Below are positions 1 through 8,078 of a stretch of 8,098 nt of DNA, piece by piece; position 1 is the stretch's first letter; each line of letters begins with the position of its first letter. The stretch is from positions 1-8,098 of the forward strand of contig JAFYET010000104.1 in NCBI GenBank assembly GCA_017544125.1, written 5' to 3'. A program made the position numbers and the translations under genes. The notes under the pieces are model-generated. The model saw only the letters and a program-made list of their open reading frames with translations, was not told where the DNA came from and did not search any database. Source of the DNA: Ruminococcus sp. GTDB lineage: Bacteria > Bacillota > Clostridia > Oscillospirales > Ruminococcaceae.

Positions 1-1041
1 GGCAAGACCAACCTCATCGAGGCTGTGTGGCTTTGCACCGGGGTGCGGAGCTTTCGCTCGACTAAGGATAAGGATATGATAGCCCTTGACGGCGAGCGTG
101 CTGATATATCCCTCTCCTTTGAAAATGATTTTCGTGAGCAGAAGATAGATATATCTCTTTTAAGGCAGGATATAAAGAATAAGCGTGTTACCTTAAACGG
201 CGTGAAGCTGCCGCTTTTATCAAAGCTCTTCGGCAAGCTCAGATGCGTCGTCTTCACTCCTGAAGATCTGTCGCTGTCAAAAGGCTCACCCGATAACAGA
301 CGGCAGTTTTGTGACCTGTGCATATCTCAGATAAAAAGCACCTACGCATCAGTTGTCAACCGCTATAACAATATCTTAGAGCAGCGAAATACCCTGCTTA
401 AGAATATAGCCTTCGGCAGGTCTGATAAAGATGAGCTGGAGGTGTGGGATATCCAGCTTGCAAAGCTCGGCGCATATATCTCAATGATGCGCTATAACTA
501 TACAAAGAAGCTCGATACCTACGCTGCCCGCCTGTTTGATGATATATCAAAGGGCAGAGAAAGGCTCTCCCTCTCCTACCAGTCAACAGTGTTTGATGAG
601 CTCGAGGGCAGGACGGATTACATTGGTGATCTTATGCCTGAGTATTTAAGAAAACTTGAAAGCTCACGCAGCGATGATATAAAGCTCGGTTTCACCACAA
701 AGGGCATTCACCGTGATGACCTTATAGGGCATATAAACGGCGTTTCTATAAGAGAATTCGCCTCCCAGGGGCAGCACCGCTCAACAGCGCTCGTGCTCAA
801 GCTCTCTCAGGCGTATATCCTTACCGAGGAAACAGATGATCCGCCGGTGATACTCCTTGATGATGTTATGAGTGAGCTTGACCGCTCCAGGCAGGAATTT
901 GTGATAAACAAGATAAGCGATATGCAGGTATTCATCACCTGCTGCGATATGAATGAGCTTATAGGCTCGTCAGACGGCAGCCTGTATATCATAGATAACG
1001 GAAGGGTGAAGAGAAAAGATGCTGCTGCATTTGGGAAATGA
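1..1041 (+). CDS. recF: RecF, DNA replication/repair SMC-like ATPase (5' end cut off by window)
   Basis: RecF is a cytosolic SMC/ABC-type ATPase that binds gapped DNA and, with RecO and RecR, helps load RecA. The window opens in frame at GKTNLIEA, the end of the Walker A P-loop, so about 35 N-terminal residues lie upstream. The 346 visible codons make a normal-length RecF in total. Seen here: an ABC signature-like SQGQHR at visible residues 255-260, and Walker B with D-loop PPVILLDDVMSELD at 281-294, with the conserved LLDDVxSELD of the family. The middle section, including FTPEDLSLSKGSPDNRRQF, is also typical of RecF. The GTG at 25 is not the true start, because the frame is open back to base 1 and Walker A would be lost. 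Its 3' end overlaps remB by 23 bases, which suggests co-transcription and translational coupling. No frameshift is visible. Confidence 0.96.
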   Translation, partial: GKTNLIEAVWLCTGVRSFRSTKDKDMIALDGERADISLSFENDFREQKIDISLLRQDIKNKRVTLNGVKLPLLSKLFGKLRCVVFTPEDLSLSKGSPDNRRQFCDLCISQIKSTYASVVNRYNNILEQRNTLLKNIAFGRSDKDELEVWDIQLAKLGAYISMMRYNYTKKLDTYAARLFDDISKGRERLSLSYQSTVFDELEGRTDYIGDLMPEYLRKLESSRSDDIKLGFTTKGIHRDDLIGHINGVSIREFASQGQHRSTALVLKLSQAYILTEETDDPPVILLDDVMSELDRSRQEFVINKISDMQVFITCCDMNELIGSSDGSLYIIDNGRVKRKDAAAFGK

Positions 1042-1279
1042 GATAAGCGTTTCATCAAAAGAGATAGTCGGTATCTTCGATATCGAAGGCTCCTCCGTTT
1101 CAAAGATAACGAGAGATTTTCTAAATAATGCCGAAAAGCGTGGCAAGAAAATAGTCTACTGTACCTATGAGCTGCCAAAGAGCTTTATAGTTACTCTTGA
1201 TGATGACCTTACAGAGAGGATATATATAAGCCAGATATCCTGTATGACGCTTCTGAAACGCTTTAAAAAGGGCTATTGA
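1019..1279 (+). CDS. remB: RemB/YaaB-like DUF370 protein (extracellular matrix regulator family)
   Basis: This 86-residue protein belongs to the DUF370 family. In Bacillus subtilis the member encoded between recF and gyrB (YaaB, renamed RemB) takes part in control of biofilm matrix genes; its paralog RemA is a DNA-binding activator. The match is by recognition: an MLLHLGNEISVSSKEIVGIFD-type N terminus (residues 1-21), PKSFIVT near residue 53, and a YISQISCMTLLKR C terminus, corresponding to the usual IYxSPISSxTLKKR. The position between recF and gyrB is exactly that of yaaB. The ATG at 1019 is the first possible start, since an in-frame TGA lies at 1007-1009. It overlaps the end of recF by 23 bases, with a G-rich stretch (GAAGGG, 1001-1006) as a distant ribosome site. 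The function in a Clostridia host is unknown; a matrix role is inherited from Bacillus only by analogy. Confidence 0.9.
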   Translation: MLLHLGNEISVSSKEIVGIFDIEGSSVSKITRDFLNNAEKRGKKIVYCTYELPKSFIVTLDDDLTERIYISQISCMTLLKRFKKGY

Positions 1280-1296
1280 AAGGTAATAACATATTT

Positions 1297-1722
1297 ATGA
1301 TGGATCTTTTTGAGATGTCAAAGCAAAAGGGCTTTGTCACCGTTTATACCGATACCCCGCCCGAGGTCGAGGAAAAGATAAAAGATTATAACACCAAAAT
1401 GATGGGGCTTCGTCAGAAAAAGGCTATTCTCAGAAAATACAGAACGGCGCTTTTTATAATGAATGTGCTGTTGGTCGTCACCTTATTTTTCCTGTGCAGG
1501 GCGCAAGGGCTTTTTGAGGTGTCAAAATACGATATAAAGAAGCTGCTCGTAGGCGGGTTGGTAAGAGGTCTTACAGCCGGGTTCTTTGCAGTTGCCGTCT
1601 TTGATGTTTTGTTGTTTTTCCTGCACAGACGGCTCAGGGATCAGCTGAAAGTTCAAGAGGGCTACCCCTCGTTTACAGATATAAATATAAAATATTCCTA
1701 TGAGAAAACACCGAACTACTAA
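1297..1722 (+). CDS. Hypothetical protein with two predicted membrane helices, between remB and gyrB
   Basis: I do not recognise this family. From the ATG at 1297 it has 141 residues: a charged cytosol-like N-terminal part of about 45 residues rich in Lys and Glu, a hydrophobic helix (TALFIMNVLLVVTLFFLCRA), a short loop containing KYDIKK, a second helix (GLTAGFFAVAVFDVLLFFLH), and a basic then polar tail of about 35 residues. Basic residues flanking both helices suggest a hairpin membrane protein with both ends inside. Start choice: GAAAGG at 1278-1283 lies 13 bases before the ATG at 1297, with another ATG at 1300. A TTG at 1276 overlapping the remB stop would add seven residues, but only AAAAGGG three bases ahead supports it. 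The gene follows remB at once and ends 51 bases before gyrB, so it is probably in the same transcript. It has no enzymatic motif, and its location alone does not imply a gyrase role. Confidence 0.8.
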   Translation: MMDLFEMSKQKGFVTVYTDTPPEVEEKIKDYNTKMMGLRQKKAILRKYRTALFIMNVLLVVTLFFLCRAQGLFEVSKYDIKKLLVGGLVRGLTAGFFAVAVFDVLLFFLHRRLRDQLKVQEGYPSFTDINIKYSYEKTPNY

Positions 1723-1731
1723 GGCAGTTAA

Positions 1732-3756
<2,025 letters not shown>

Positions 3757-3768
3757 TGTATGCACATT

Positions 3769-3789
3769 TTGCTGAAAACAGCAACAGGA
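3769..3789 (+). promoter_or_regulatory. Hairpin adjoining the ribosome binding site between gyrB and the YcxB-like gene
   Basis: The 40-base gap after gyrB contains a perfect stem TTGCTG (3769-3774) and CAGCAA (3779-3784) around an AAAA loop. One base later comes AGGA (3786-3789), which sits seven bases ahead of the GTG at 3797. No U-run follows, so this is not an intrinsic terminator. It could be a transcript-stability or translation element between gyrB and the downstream genes, or chance. The similar arrangement before gyrB makes it slightly more noteworthy. Confidence 0.35.
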
Positions 3790-3796
3790 AATGGAA

Positions 3797-4462
3797 GTGA
3801 ACCGCACTTTGTCTGAAATAGAAAAAGAAACAGAACAAACAAAAGAAACAGAAGAAACCGAAATTACACCGAAAGCCGATGAACAGCTCAAAGACCTTAT
3901 ACTCTCCTTTGAGTATAACGTCAAGAACTCTGAGGAGGAGCAGGCGTTCACAGCTTTCCAGAAAAAATATGTCTATAAGGGCAACTACATAAAAACAGCC
4001 CTCTTCGGTATAGTCGCACTGCTGTTTTTAGTGTCATTTATCAGAAGCCCGAAAGAGTATCTAAACCCTGTGCTTATGTTTATAAGCCTCTCGTTTATAT
4101 TCGTCATATGGTTCAATACCTTCAAGATACGAAAGTCGCTCTTGCAGGCGCTAAAGGTGCTTGAAAACGATAAGTATATCTTCACTCTGTATGATGACCG
4201 CTTCTCGATCGAAACAATAATCGATGAGAGCGAGTTTGATGAAGATGAAGAGATACCCGTGGTGCAGCCCCGTGTCGTTAAGTTTGACGATACCGAGATC
4301 CATGTTATCGAAAATATAGATATGTATATACTCATCTTGAAAAAGGATACGATCTATGTCCTGCCAAAGCGCTGCTTTGATGAAAACGTCTCAAAAGAGC
4401 TTTCTGATAAATTCAGGCAGAAGCTGGGTGAGGAATATGAACAGCAGATATCCGTCAGCTGA
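3797..4462 (+). CDS. YcxB-like membrane protein of unknown function, between gyrB and gyrA
   Basis: This is a 221-residue protein with a charged, Glu/Thr/Lys-rich N terminus of about 55 residues, two hydrophobic helices (TALFGIVALLFLVSFI, then NPVLMFISLSFIFVIWFNTF), and a soluble C-terminal domain of about 100 residues. That domain ends with FDDTEIHVIENIDMYILIL followed by IYVLPKRCFDE, which resembles the YcxB-like C-terminal domain: a beta-rich module with the pattern of an 'IxxxxEtxxyfyLy' strand and an 'iPKRaF' turn. The assignment is by memory of that pattern and has no functional meaning yet. Start choice: GTG at 3797 has AGGA seven bases before it, while the ATG at 3791 (two residues longer) would abut the same element with no spacer. 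The gene ends 20 bases before gyrA and is probably co-transcribed with both gyrase genes. A linker rich in Glu/Asp (SEFDEDEE) precedes the final strands. Confidence 0.82.
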   Translation: MNRTLSEIEKETEQTKETEETEITPKADEQLKDLILSFEYNVKNSEEEQAFTAFQKKYVYKGNYIKTALFGIVALLFLVSFIRSPKEYLNPVLMFISLSFIFVIWFNTFKIRKSLLQALKVLENDKYIFTLYDDRFSIETIIDESEFDEDEEIPVVQPRVVKFDDTEIHVIENIDMYILILKKDTIYVLPKRCFDENVSKELSDKFRQKLGEEYEQQISVS

Positions 4463-4482
4463 AAAAAGGAGTGAAAATATAA

Positions 4483-7011
4483 GTGTTTGATGAAAATTCA
4501 ACTGTTATTGATACCGATATAGAAGGTCTTATGCGAACGAGCTTTTTGCAGTATTCAATGGCAGTTATCGTGTCCCGTGCGCTCCCCGATGTAAGGGACG
4601 GTTTAAAGCCCGTTCATAGAAGAATACTCTATACCCTCTATGAAAACGGCATTACCCCCGATAAGCCTTACAGAAAATGCGCCGATACAGTAGGCTCGGT
4701 GCTTGGTAGGTATCACCCCCACGGTGATGCTTCCGTTTATGATGCGCTGGTAAGGCTTGCACAGAAGTTCTCTATGCGCTACCCTATGGTAGACGGTCAC
4801 GGTAACTTCGGTTCGATAGACGGCGACCCGCCTGCTGCTTACCGTTATACTGAGGCAAGAATGGCTAAGATGTCGGTCAATATGCTTACCGATATCAATA
4901 AGGAAACTGTTGATTTCCAGCCTAACTATGATGATAGATTGAAAGAGCCTACCGTGCTCCCCTCCCGCTTCCCTAACCTGCTTTGTAACGGCTCAACGGG
5001 TATCGCAGTCGGTATGGCTACCAATATCCCCCCGCATAACTTAAATGAGGTAATTGATGCACTCAAACTCTTAGTCGAGAACCCCGATGCAACGCTCGAT
5101 GACCTTATGACCTGTATCAAAGGTCCTGATTTCCCCACAGGCGGTATAATCATGGGCAGGGCGGGTATAAGAGCTGCCTACGGTACAGGCAGGGGCAAGA
5201 TAACCCTCCGCTCTGTTACCAATATCGAGGAGATAAAGGGCAGAGAGTGTATCGTCGTTACCGAGATACCCTATATGGTCAATAAATCCCGCCTTGTTTC
5301 GTCTATTGCCGACCTTGTTAAGGATAAGCGTATAGAGGGTATACACGATCTGCGTGATGAATCCGATAAGGAAGTCGGCATTCGTATAGTTATTGAGCTT
5401 AAAAAAGATGCTATCGCTCAGGTGGTTTTAAATAAGCTCTTCAGCTTCACCCAGCTTCAGGATACTGTGGGCGTTATAATGCTCGCTCTTGTAAACGGCG
5501 TGCCCAAGGTGCTTACCTTAAAGCAGTGCTTAGAGCAGTATCTTGACTTCCAGGTAGATGTTATTAGAAGACGTACCGAGTTTGACCTTAGAAAAGCCAA
5601 GGAACGTGAGCATATAGTCGAGGGTCTTGTAATAGCCCTTGATAATATCGACAGAGTTGTCGAGATACTCAAATCATCAAAGAGCATTCCCGAAGGTAAA
5701 CAGCGCCTGTGCGATGAGTTCAGCCTTACCGATGTTCAGGCAGAGCATATCGTTCAGATGACCCTCGGTAAGCTGACCGGTATGGAAAGGCAGAAGCTCA
5801 TTGACGAGTTGGCAGAGCTTAAGGCTCGTATCGAGGATCTTGAAGATATTCTTGCAAGGCATGAAAGAGTGCTTCAGATAATACTTGATGAGCTTCAGGT
5901 GATAAGAGATAAGTTCGGCGACGGCAGAAAAACTGCAATAGAAAACGTCAGCGGCGAGGTGGATATAGAAGACCTTATCCCCGTTGAGGAAAGCGTTGTT
6001 ACATATACCAATAACGGCTATATCAAGCGTACTGCAATAAGCGCATATAAGGCGCAGAAGCGTGGCGGTAAGGGCGTTCAGGGCATGAAGCAGCGTGAGG
6101 AGGATTTCGTTGAGGAGATGTTCGTCTGCTCGACACATGATAATATCCTCTTTATCACAAATAAGGGTCTTATGTACCGCTTGAAGTGCTATGAACTGCC
6201 CGAGGGCTCAAAGAGCGCAAAGGGTAATAATATAGTCAATATCCTCCCCCTCTCCGAGGGAGAGAAGGTTGCCCAGATGATCAAGACCGAGGATTTTGCC
6301 GAGGGCAAGTACCTTGTAATGGTCACAAAGAACGGCAAGATAAAGAGAACGGCACTCTCGCTCTATAAGAACGTGCGTAAGAACGGTCTTATAGCTATCG
6401 GGCTTGATGATGACGATGAGATAATGGGTGCCCGCCTGACCTACGGCGATAACCAGCTCATCATCGCGACCCGTAACGGTATGGCTATACGAATAGAGGA
6501 GACCTGTATCAGACAGATGTCAAGACAGGCTCACGGCGTAAAGGCTATCAAGCTCCGTTCGGGCGACCATGTTGTGTCTATGGCAAGGGTAAGAGAGGGT
6601 GCAGCCGTGCTCACAGTTACCGAAAAGGGTCTGGGCAGGCGCTGTGCGCTTGAAAGCTATAGAATACAGAACCGTGGCGGCTTCGGTATGCTCAATTATA
6701 AGACCTCTGATACCAAGGGCTATGTCTGCGGCATCAAGGTTGTCGATGATTCCGATGATATAATCATGATATCCTCAGACGGTATCATAATAAGACTTCG
6801 TGCCTGCGATATACGTATCATGGGCAGGTATGCAACGGGCGTTCGCCTTATGCGTGTTGGCGAGAGCGAGAAGGTAGTAGCCTTCACCCGAACCGAGCAT
6901 GAGGAGGATGCCGAGATAACCGCCGTCGAAGATAACGGCGAGGAGGACGTGGCAGACCCCGAGAATGAAGACCTGGGCGAAGCCGAGCTCGACGACGAGA
7001 CGGAAGAATAA
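4483..7011 (+). CDS. gyrA: DNA gyrase subunit A (DNA cleavage-rejoining subunit)
   Basis: GyrA cuts and rejoins the gate segment through a tyrosyl-DNA bond and wraps DNA around its C-terminal pinwheel. The protein has 842 residues. N-terminal numbering coincides with E. coli: quinolone region HPHGDASVYD at 78-87 and catalytic Tyr122 in AYRYTEAR. PTVLPSRFPNLLCNG and GIAVGMATNIPPHNL follow, then the tower and coiled-coil. The C-terminal domain carries a GyrA box QKRGGKG (525-531; family form QRRGGKG) and six blade-like repeats, including a box-like QNRGGFG at 729-735, which identify GyrA rather than ParC. Residues 804-842 form an acidic tail with 21 Asp/Glu and no Lys/Arg. The start is GTG at 4483, with AAGGAG (4466-4471) 11 bases before it; the closer GTG at 4471 reaches a stop after two codons. 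Position 83 is Ala, where E. coli has the quinolone-contacting Ser. Confidence 0.98.
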   Translation: MFDENSTVIDTDIEGLMRTSFLQYSMAVIVSRALPDVRDGLKPVHRRILYTLYENGITPDKPYRKCADTVGSVLGRYHPHGDASVYDALVRLAQKFSMRYPMVDGHGNFGSIDGDPPAAYRYTEARMAKMSVNMLTDINKETVDFQPNYDDRLKEPTVLPSRFPNLLCNGSTGIAVGMATNIPPHNLNEVIDALKLLVENPDATLDDLMTCIKGPDFPTGGIIMGRAGIRAAYGTGRGKITLRSVTNIEEIKGRECIVVTEIPYMVNKSRLVSSIADLVKDKRIEGIHDLRDESDKEVGIRIVIELKKDAIAQVVLNKLFSFTQLQDTVGVIMLALVNGVPKVLTLKQCLEQYLDFQVDVIRRRTEFDLRKAKEREHIVEGLVIALDNIDRVVEILKSSKSIPEGKQRLCDEFSLTDVQAEHIVQMTLGKLTGMERQKLIDELAELKARIEDLEDILARHERVLQIILDELQVIRDKFGDGRKTAIENVSGEVDIEDLIPVEESVVTYTNNGYIKRTAISAYKAQKRGGKGVQGMKQREEDFVEEMFVCSTHDNILFITNKGLMYRLKCYELPEGSKSAKGNNIVNILPLSEGEKVAQMIKTEDFAEGKYLVMVTKNGKIKRTALSLYKNVRKNGLIAIGLDDDDEIMGARLTYGDNQLIIATRNGMAIRIEETCIRQMSRQAHGVKAIKLRSGDHVVSMARVREGAAVLTVTEKGLGRRCALESYRIQNRGGFGMLNYKTSDTKGYVCGIKVVDDSDDIIMISSDGIIIRLRACDIRIMGRYATGVRLMRVGESEKVVAFTRTEHEEDAEITAVEDNGEEDVADPENEDLGEAELDDETEE

Positions 7012-7022
7012 GTGTTTATAGT

Positions 7023-7052
7023 TTATCCCCCGATAGCTTTGTCGGGGGATAA
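7023..7052 (+). terminator. Stem-loop after gyrA, possible transcript end (no U-run)
   Basis: A perfect 11-base stem, TTATCCCCCGA (7023-7033) pairing with TCGGGGGATAA (7042-7052) around an 8-base loop, starts 11 bases after the gyrA stop. A GC-rich stem at this place suggests the end of the gyrase transcript, or protection of its 3' end. No T-run follows on the + strand and none in the opposite direction, so it does not meet the usual definition of an intrinsic terminator. A Rho-assisted or processing role is possible. Confidence 0.5.
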
Positions 7053-7125
7053 TGTGTATGTGAGCGGCGCACACTTATTATCTTAGTGTCCGCCCCGCAT
7101 CTTTAACCACCTGTCATTTACCCCA

Positions 7126-7143
7126 AGTAAAAGCCCCTTTACT
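7126..7143. repeat. Small inverted repeat upstream of the operator-like palindrome
   Basis: AGTAAA (7126-7131) and TTTACT (7138-7143) pair around AGCCCC. The 6-base stem is weak and may be chance. It is listed because it lies four bases from the stronger palindrome at 7147-7168. On the minus strand, TTTACT lies 17 bases from a TTGACA inside that palindrome, giving a promoter-like pair with no gene behind it. Confidence 0.25.
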
Positions 7144-7146
7144 ACG

Positions 7147-7168
7147 TATGTCAAAGACTTTTGACATA
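7147..7168. promoter_or_regulatory. Perfect 9+9 inverted repeat, candidate operator
   Basis: The arms TATGTCAAA (7147-7155) and TTTGACATA (7160-7168) are exact reverse complements around GACT. The size and centre-to-centre geometry suit a dimeric helix-turn-helix repressor. The element lies 29 bases upstream of the -35 box of the promoter that serves the HTH/membrane gene at 7283. Each arm contains a consensus -35 hexamer TTGACA, one per strand. On the + strand the nearest correctly spaced -10 is a poor TAAAGA (7184-7189). A regulatory site is plausible, and the protein that binds it is unknown; the downstream HTH protein itself is one candidate. Confidence 0.5.
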
Positions 7169-7197
7169 AAAATTTCCCCGATGTAAAGAGCCTTGTA

Positions 7198-7226
7198 TAG
7201 ACATTTTCCCCCTCTCCTGCTATACT
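7198..7226 (+). promoter_or_regulatory. Sigma-A-type promoter with extended -10 for the HTH/membrane gene
   Basis: A -35 TAGACA (7198-7203, five of six consensus bases), a 17-base spacer, and a -10 TATACT (7221-7226, five of six) preceded by TGC, which makes an extended -10. Transcription should begin near 7233, giving a leader of about 50 bases up to the ATG at 7283. Its position downstream of an in-frame TTG at 7193 rules that codon out as the start for this transcript. Confidence 0.72.
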
Positions 7227-7282
7227 GGTGTGTGTCAGGAGAAAACATATCGTATTGTCACTATCTTTTAAAGGAGGTCACT

Positions 7283-7852
7283 ATGGAGGTCGCAAACCAG
7301 ATAAAAAAGTACCGCACCGCAAACGGCTGGTCGCAGGAAACGCTTGCCGAAAAGGCATACGTCAGCCGCCAGACGGTGTCAAACTGGGAGAATGAAAAAA
7401 GCTACCCCGATATCCATAGCCTGGTGCTTCTTGGCAATATCTTTAACATTTCTCTTGACGAACTTATAAAAGGAGATGTTGAGGTAATGAAAAAGCAAAT
7501 CAGTAATAACGATGTCAAGAGCTTTACGGTATGGTCGTGGGTTCTCACGGGTATGATGCTTGCTATGGTGCTGTCAGCCGTGCCGCTGTTTAGGCTGGGC
7601 GCTGTGGGTATTGCCATATGGGCAGCAGTAACGGTGTTGACCCTGCTTGTCTGCATTAAGGTCGAAAAGCTCAAAAAGCGCTATGATATCCAGACCTATA
7701 GGGAGATATACGCCTTTATGGAGGGTAAGCCCCTCGATGAGATAGCGGCTGACCGTAAGAAGTATACCACCGCCCGGAAAATCATGTTTGGTATAGCCTC
7801 CGGTGCCGTGGGCGTGCTTGTGAGCGTATTGATGATGTGGCTCTTGAAATAG
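7283..7852 (+). CDS. Xre/HTH_3 transcriptional regulator with three C-terminal membrane helices
   Basis: This 189-residue protein has an N-terminal helix-turn-helix of the Xre/Cro (HTH_3) family, residues 6-65: IKKYRTANGWSQETLAEKAY, then the recognition helix SRQTVSNWENEKSYPD (28-43) and a LDELIKGD end (58-65). After a short linker come three predicted membrane helices at about 81-103, 105-127 and 168-188, with a polar segment of about 40 residues between the second and third. This architecture is common in gut Firmicutes and is thought to be a membrane-tethered one-component regulator; signal and targets are unknown. The ATG at 7283 has AAAGGAGG (7270-7277) five bases before it. A longer frame back to a TTG at 7193 crosses the promoter and has no ribosome site. 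The gene has its own promoter and stands apart from the gyrase cluster. Autoregulation through the palindrome at 7147-7168 is an inference. Confidence 0.9.
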   Translation: MEVANQIKKYRTANGWSQETLAEKAYVSRQTVSNWENEKSYPDIHSLVLLGNIFNISLDELIKGDVEVMKKQISNNDVKSFTVWSWVLTGMMLAMVLSAVPLFRLGAVGIAIWAAVTVLTLLVCIKVEKLKKRYDIQTYREIYAFMEGKPLDEIAADRKKYTTARKIMFGIASGAVGVLVSVLMMWLLK

Positions 7853-7880
7853 TGTATCCTTATTGAACAAATACCCCTCA

Positions 7881-7930
7881 GCCTGCGGAGTTTGATTAAA
7901 ATCATCGCCGCAGGCGATACCTTTATTATT
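7881..7930 (+). terminator. Probable intrinsic terminator after the HTH/membrane gene
   Basis: An 8-base GC-rich stem, GCCTGCGG (7881-7888) with CCGCAGGC (7908-7915), lies 28 bases after the stop codon. An inner stem TGAT/ATCA (7893-7896 with 7901-7904) stacks inside it after mismatches. The following sequence, GATACC then CTTTATTATT, is T-rich but the T-run is interrupted and begins about six bases late, so termination may be moderate. T-rich DNA continues to about 7960. Confidence 0.55.
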
Positions 7931-8049
7931 CATTATTTACTATTCTTTATTCTTTTTATCATCGTATGTGATTGTTATAACAGCCTTTCAAAAAATGAAT
8001 AATCTCCTCTTAAAAATTGCAAAAAATCTGTGAAATGCCCCTGCGCCTA
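7931..8049. other. AT-rich intergenic stretch, no gene seen
   Basis: Pyrimidine-rich sequence up to about 7960 is followed by A-rich tracts. The only short reading frame noticed is a 12-codon ATG frame at 7995 without a ribosome site. A 10-base palindrome TGTTATAACA at 7973-7982 is of a size expected by chance in a window this long. I see no RNA gene or riboswitch fold here. Confidence 0.5.
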
Positions 8050-8078
8050 TTGACTTTAGCGGGTAAAAGTATTATAAT
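8050..8078 (+). promoter_or_regulatory. Near-consensus sigma-A promoter reading out of the window
   Basis: A -35 TTGACT (8050-8055, five of six), an exact 17-base spacer, and a perfect -10 TATAAT (8073-8078). The start of transcription would be near 8085, only about 14 bases before the window ends, so the gene served is not visible. An A-rich tract about 30 bases upstream (around 8012-8026) could act as an UP-like element. In B. subtilis a ribosomal RNA operon follows gyrA, so a stable RNA operon is one possibility, though nothing in view decides it. Confidence 0.75.

Noticed and set aside
7126..7154. Minus-strand promoter TTGACA (7154-7149) with TTTACT (7131-7126) at 17 bases
   Set aside because: The spacing is right, but no credible minus-strand gene lies in that direction, only frames opposite gyrA.
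7193..7282. Longer N terminus for the HTH protein starting at TTG 7193
   Set aside because: The extra 30 residues span the promoter and have no ribosome site, while ATG 7283 has AAAGGAGG at ideal spacing and begins right at the HTH domain.
7973..7982. Palindrome TGTTATAACA in the last intergenic region
   Set aside because: A 10-base palindrome is expected several times by chance in 8 kb, and no gene or promoter element is positioned to use it.
7995..8033. A 12-codon reading frame in the AT-rich gap
   Set aside because: No ribosome site, low-complexity sequence and no promoter in front of it.
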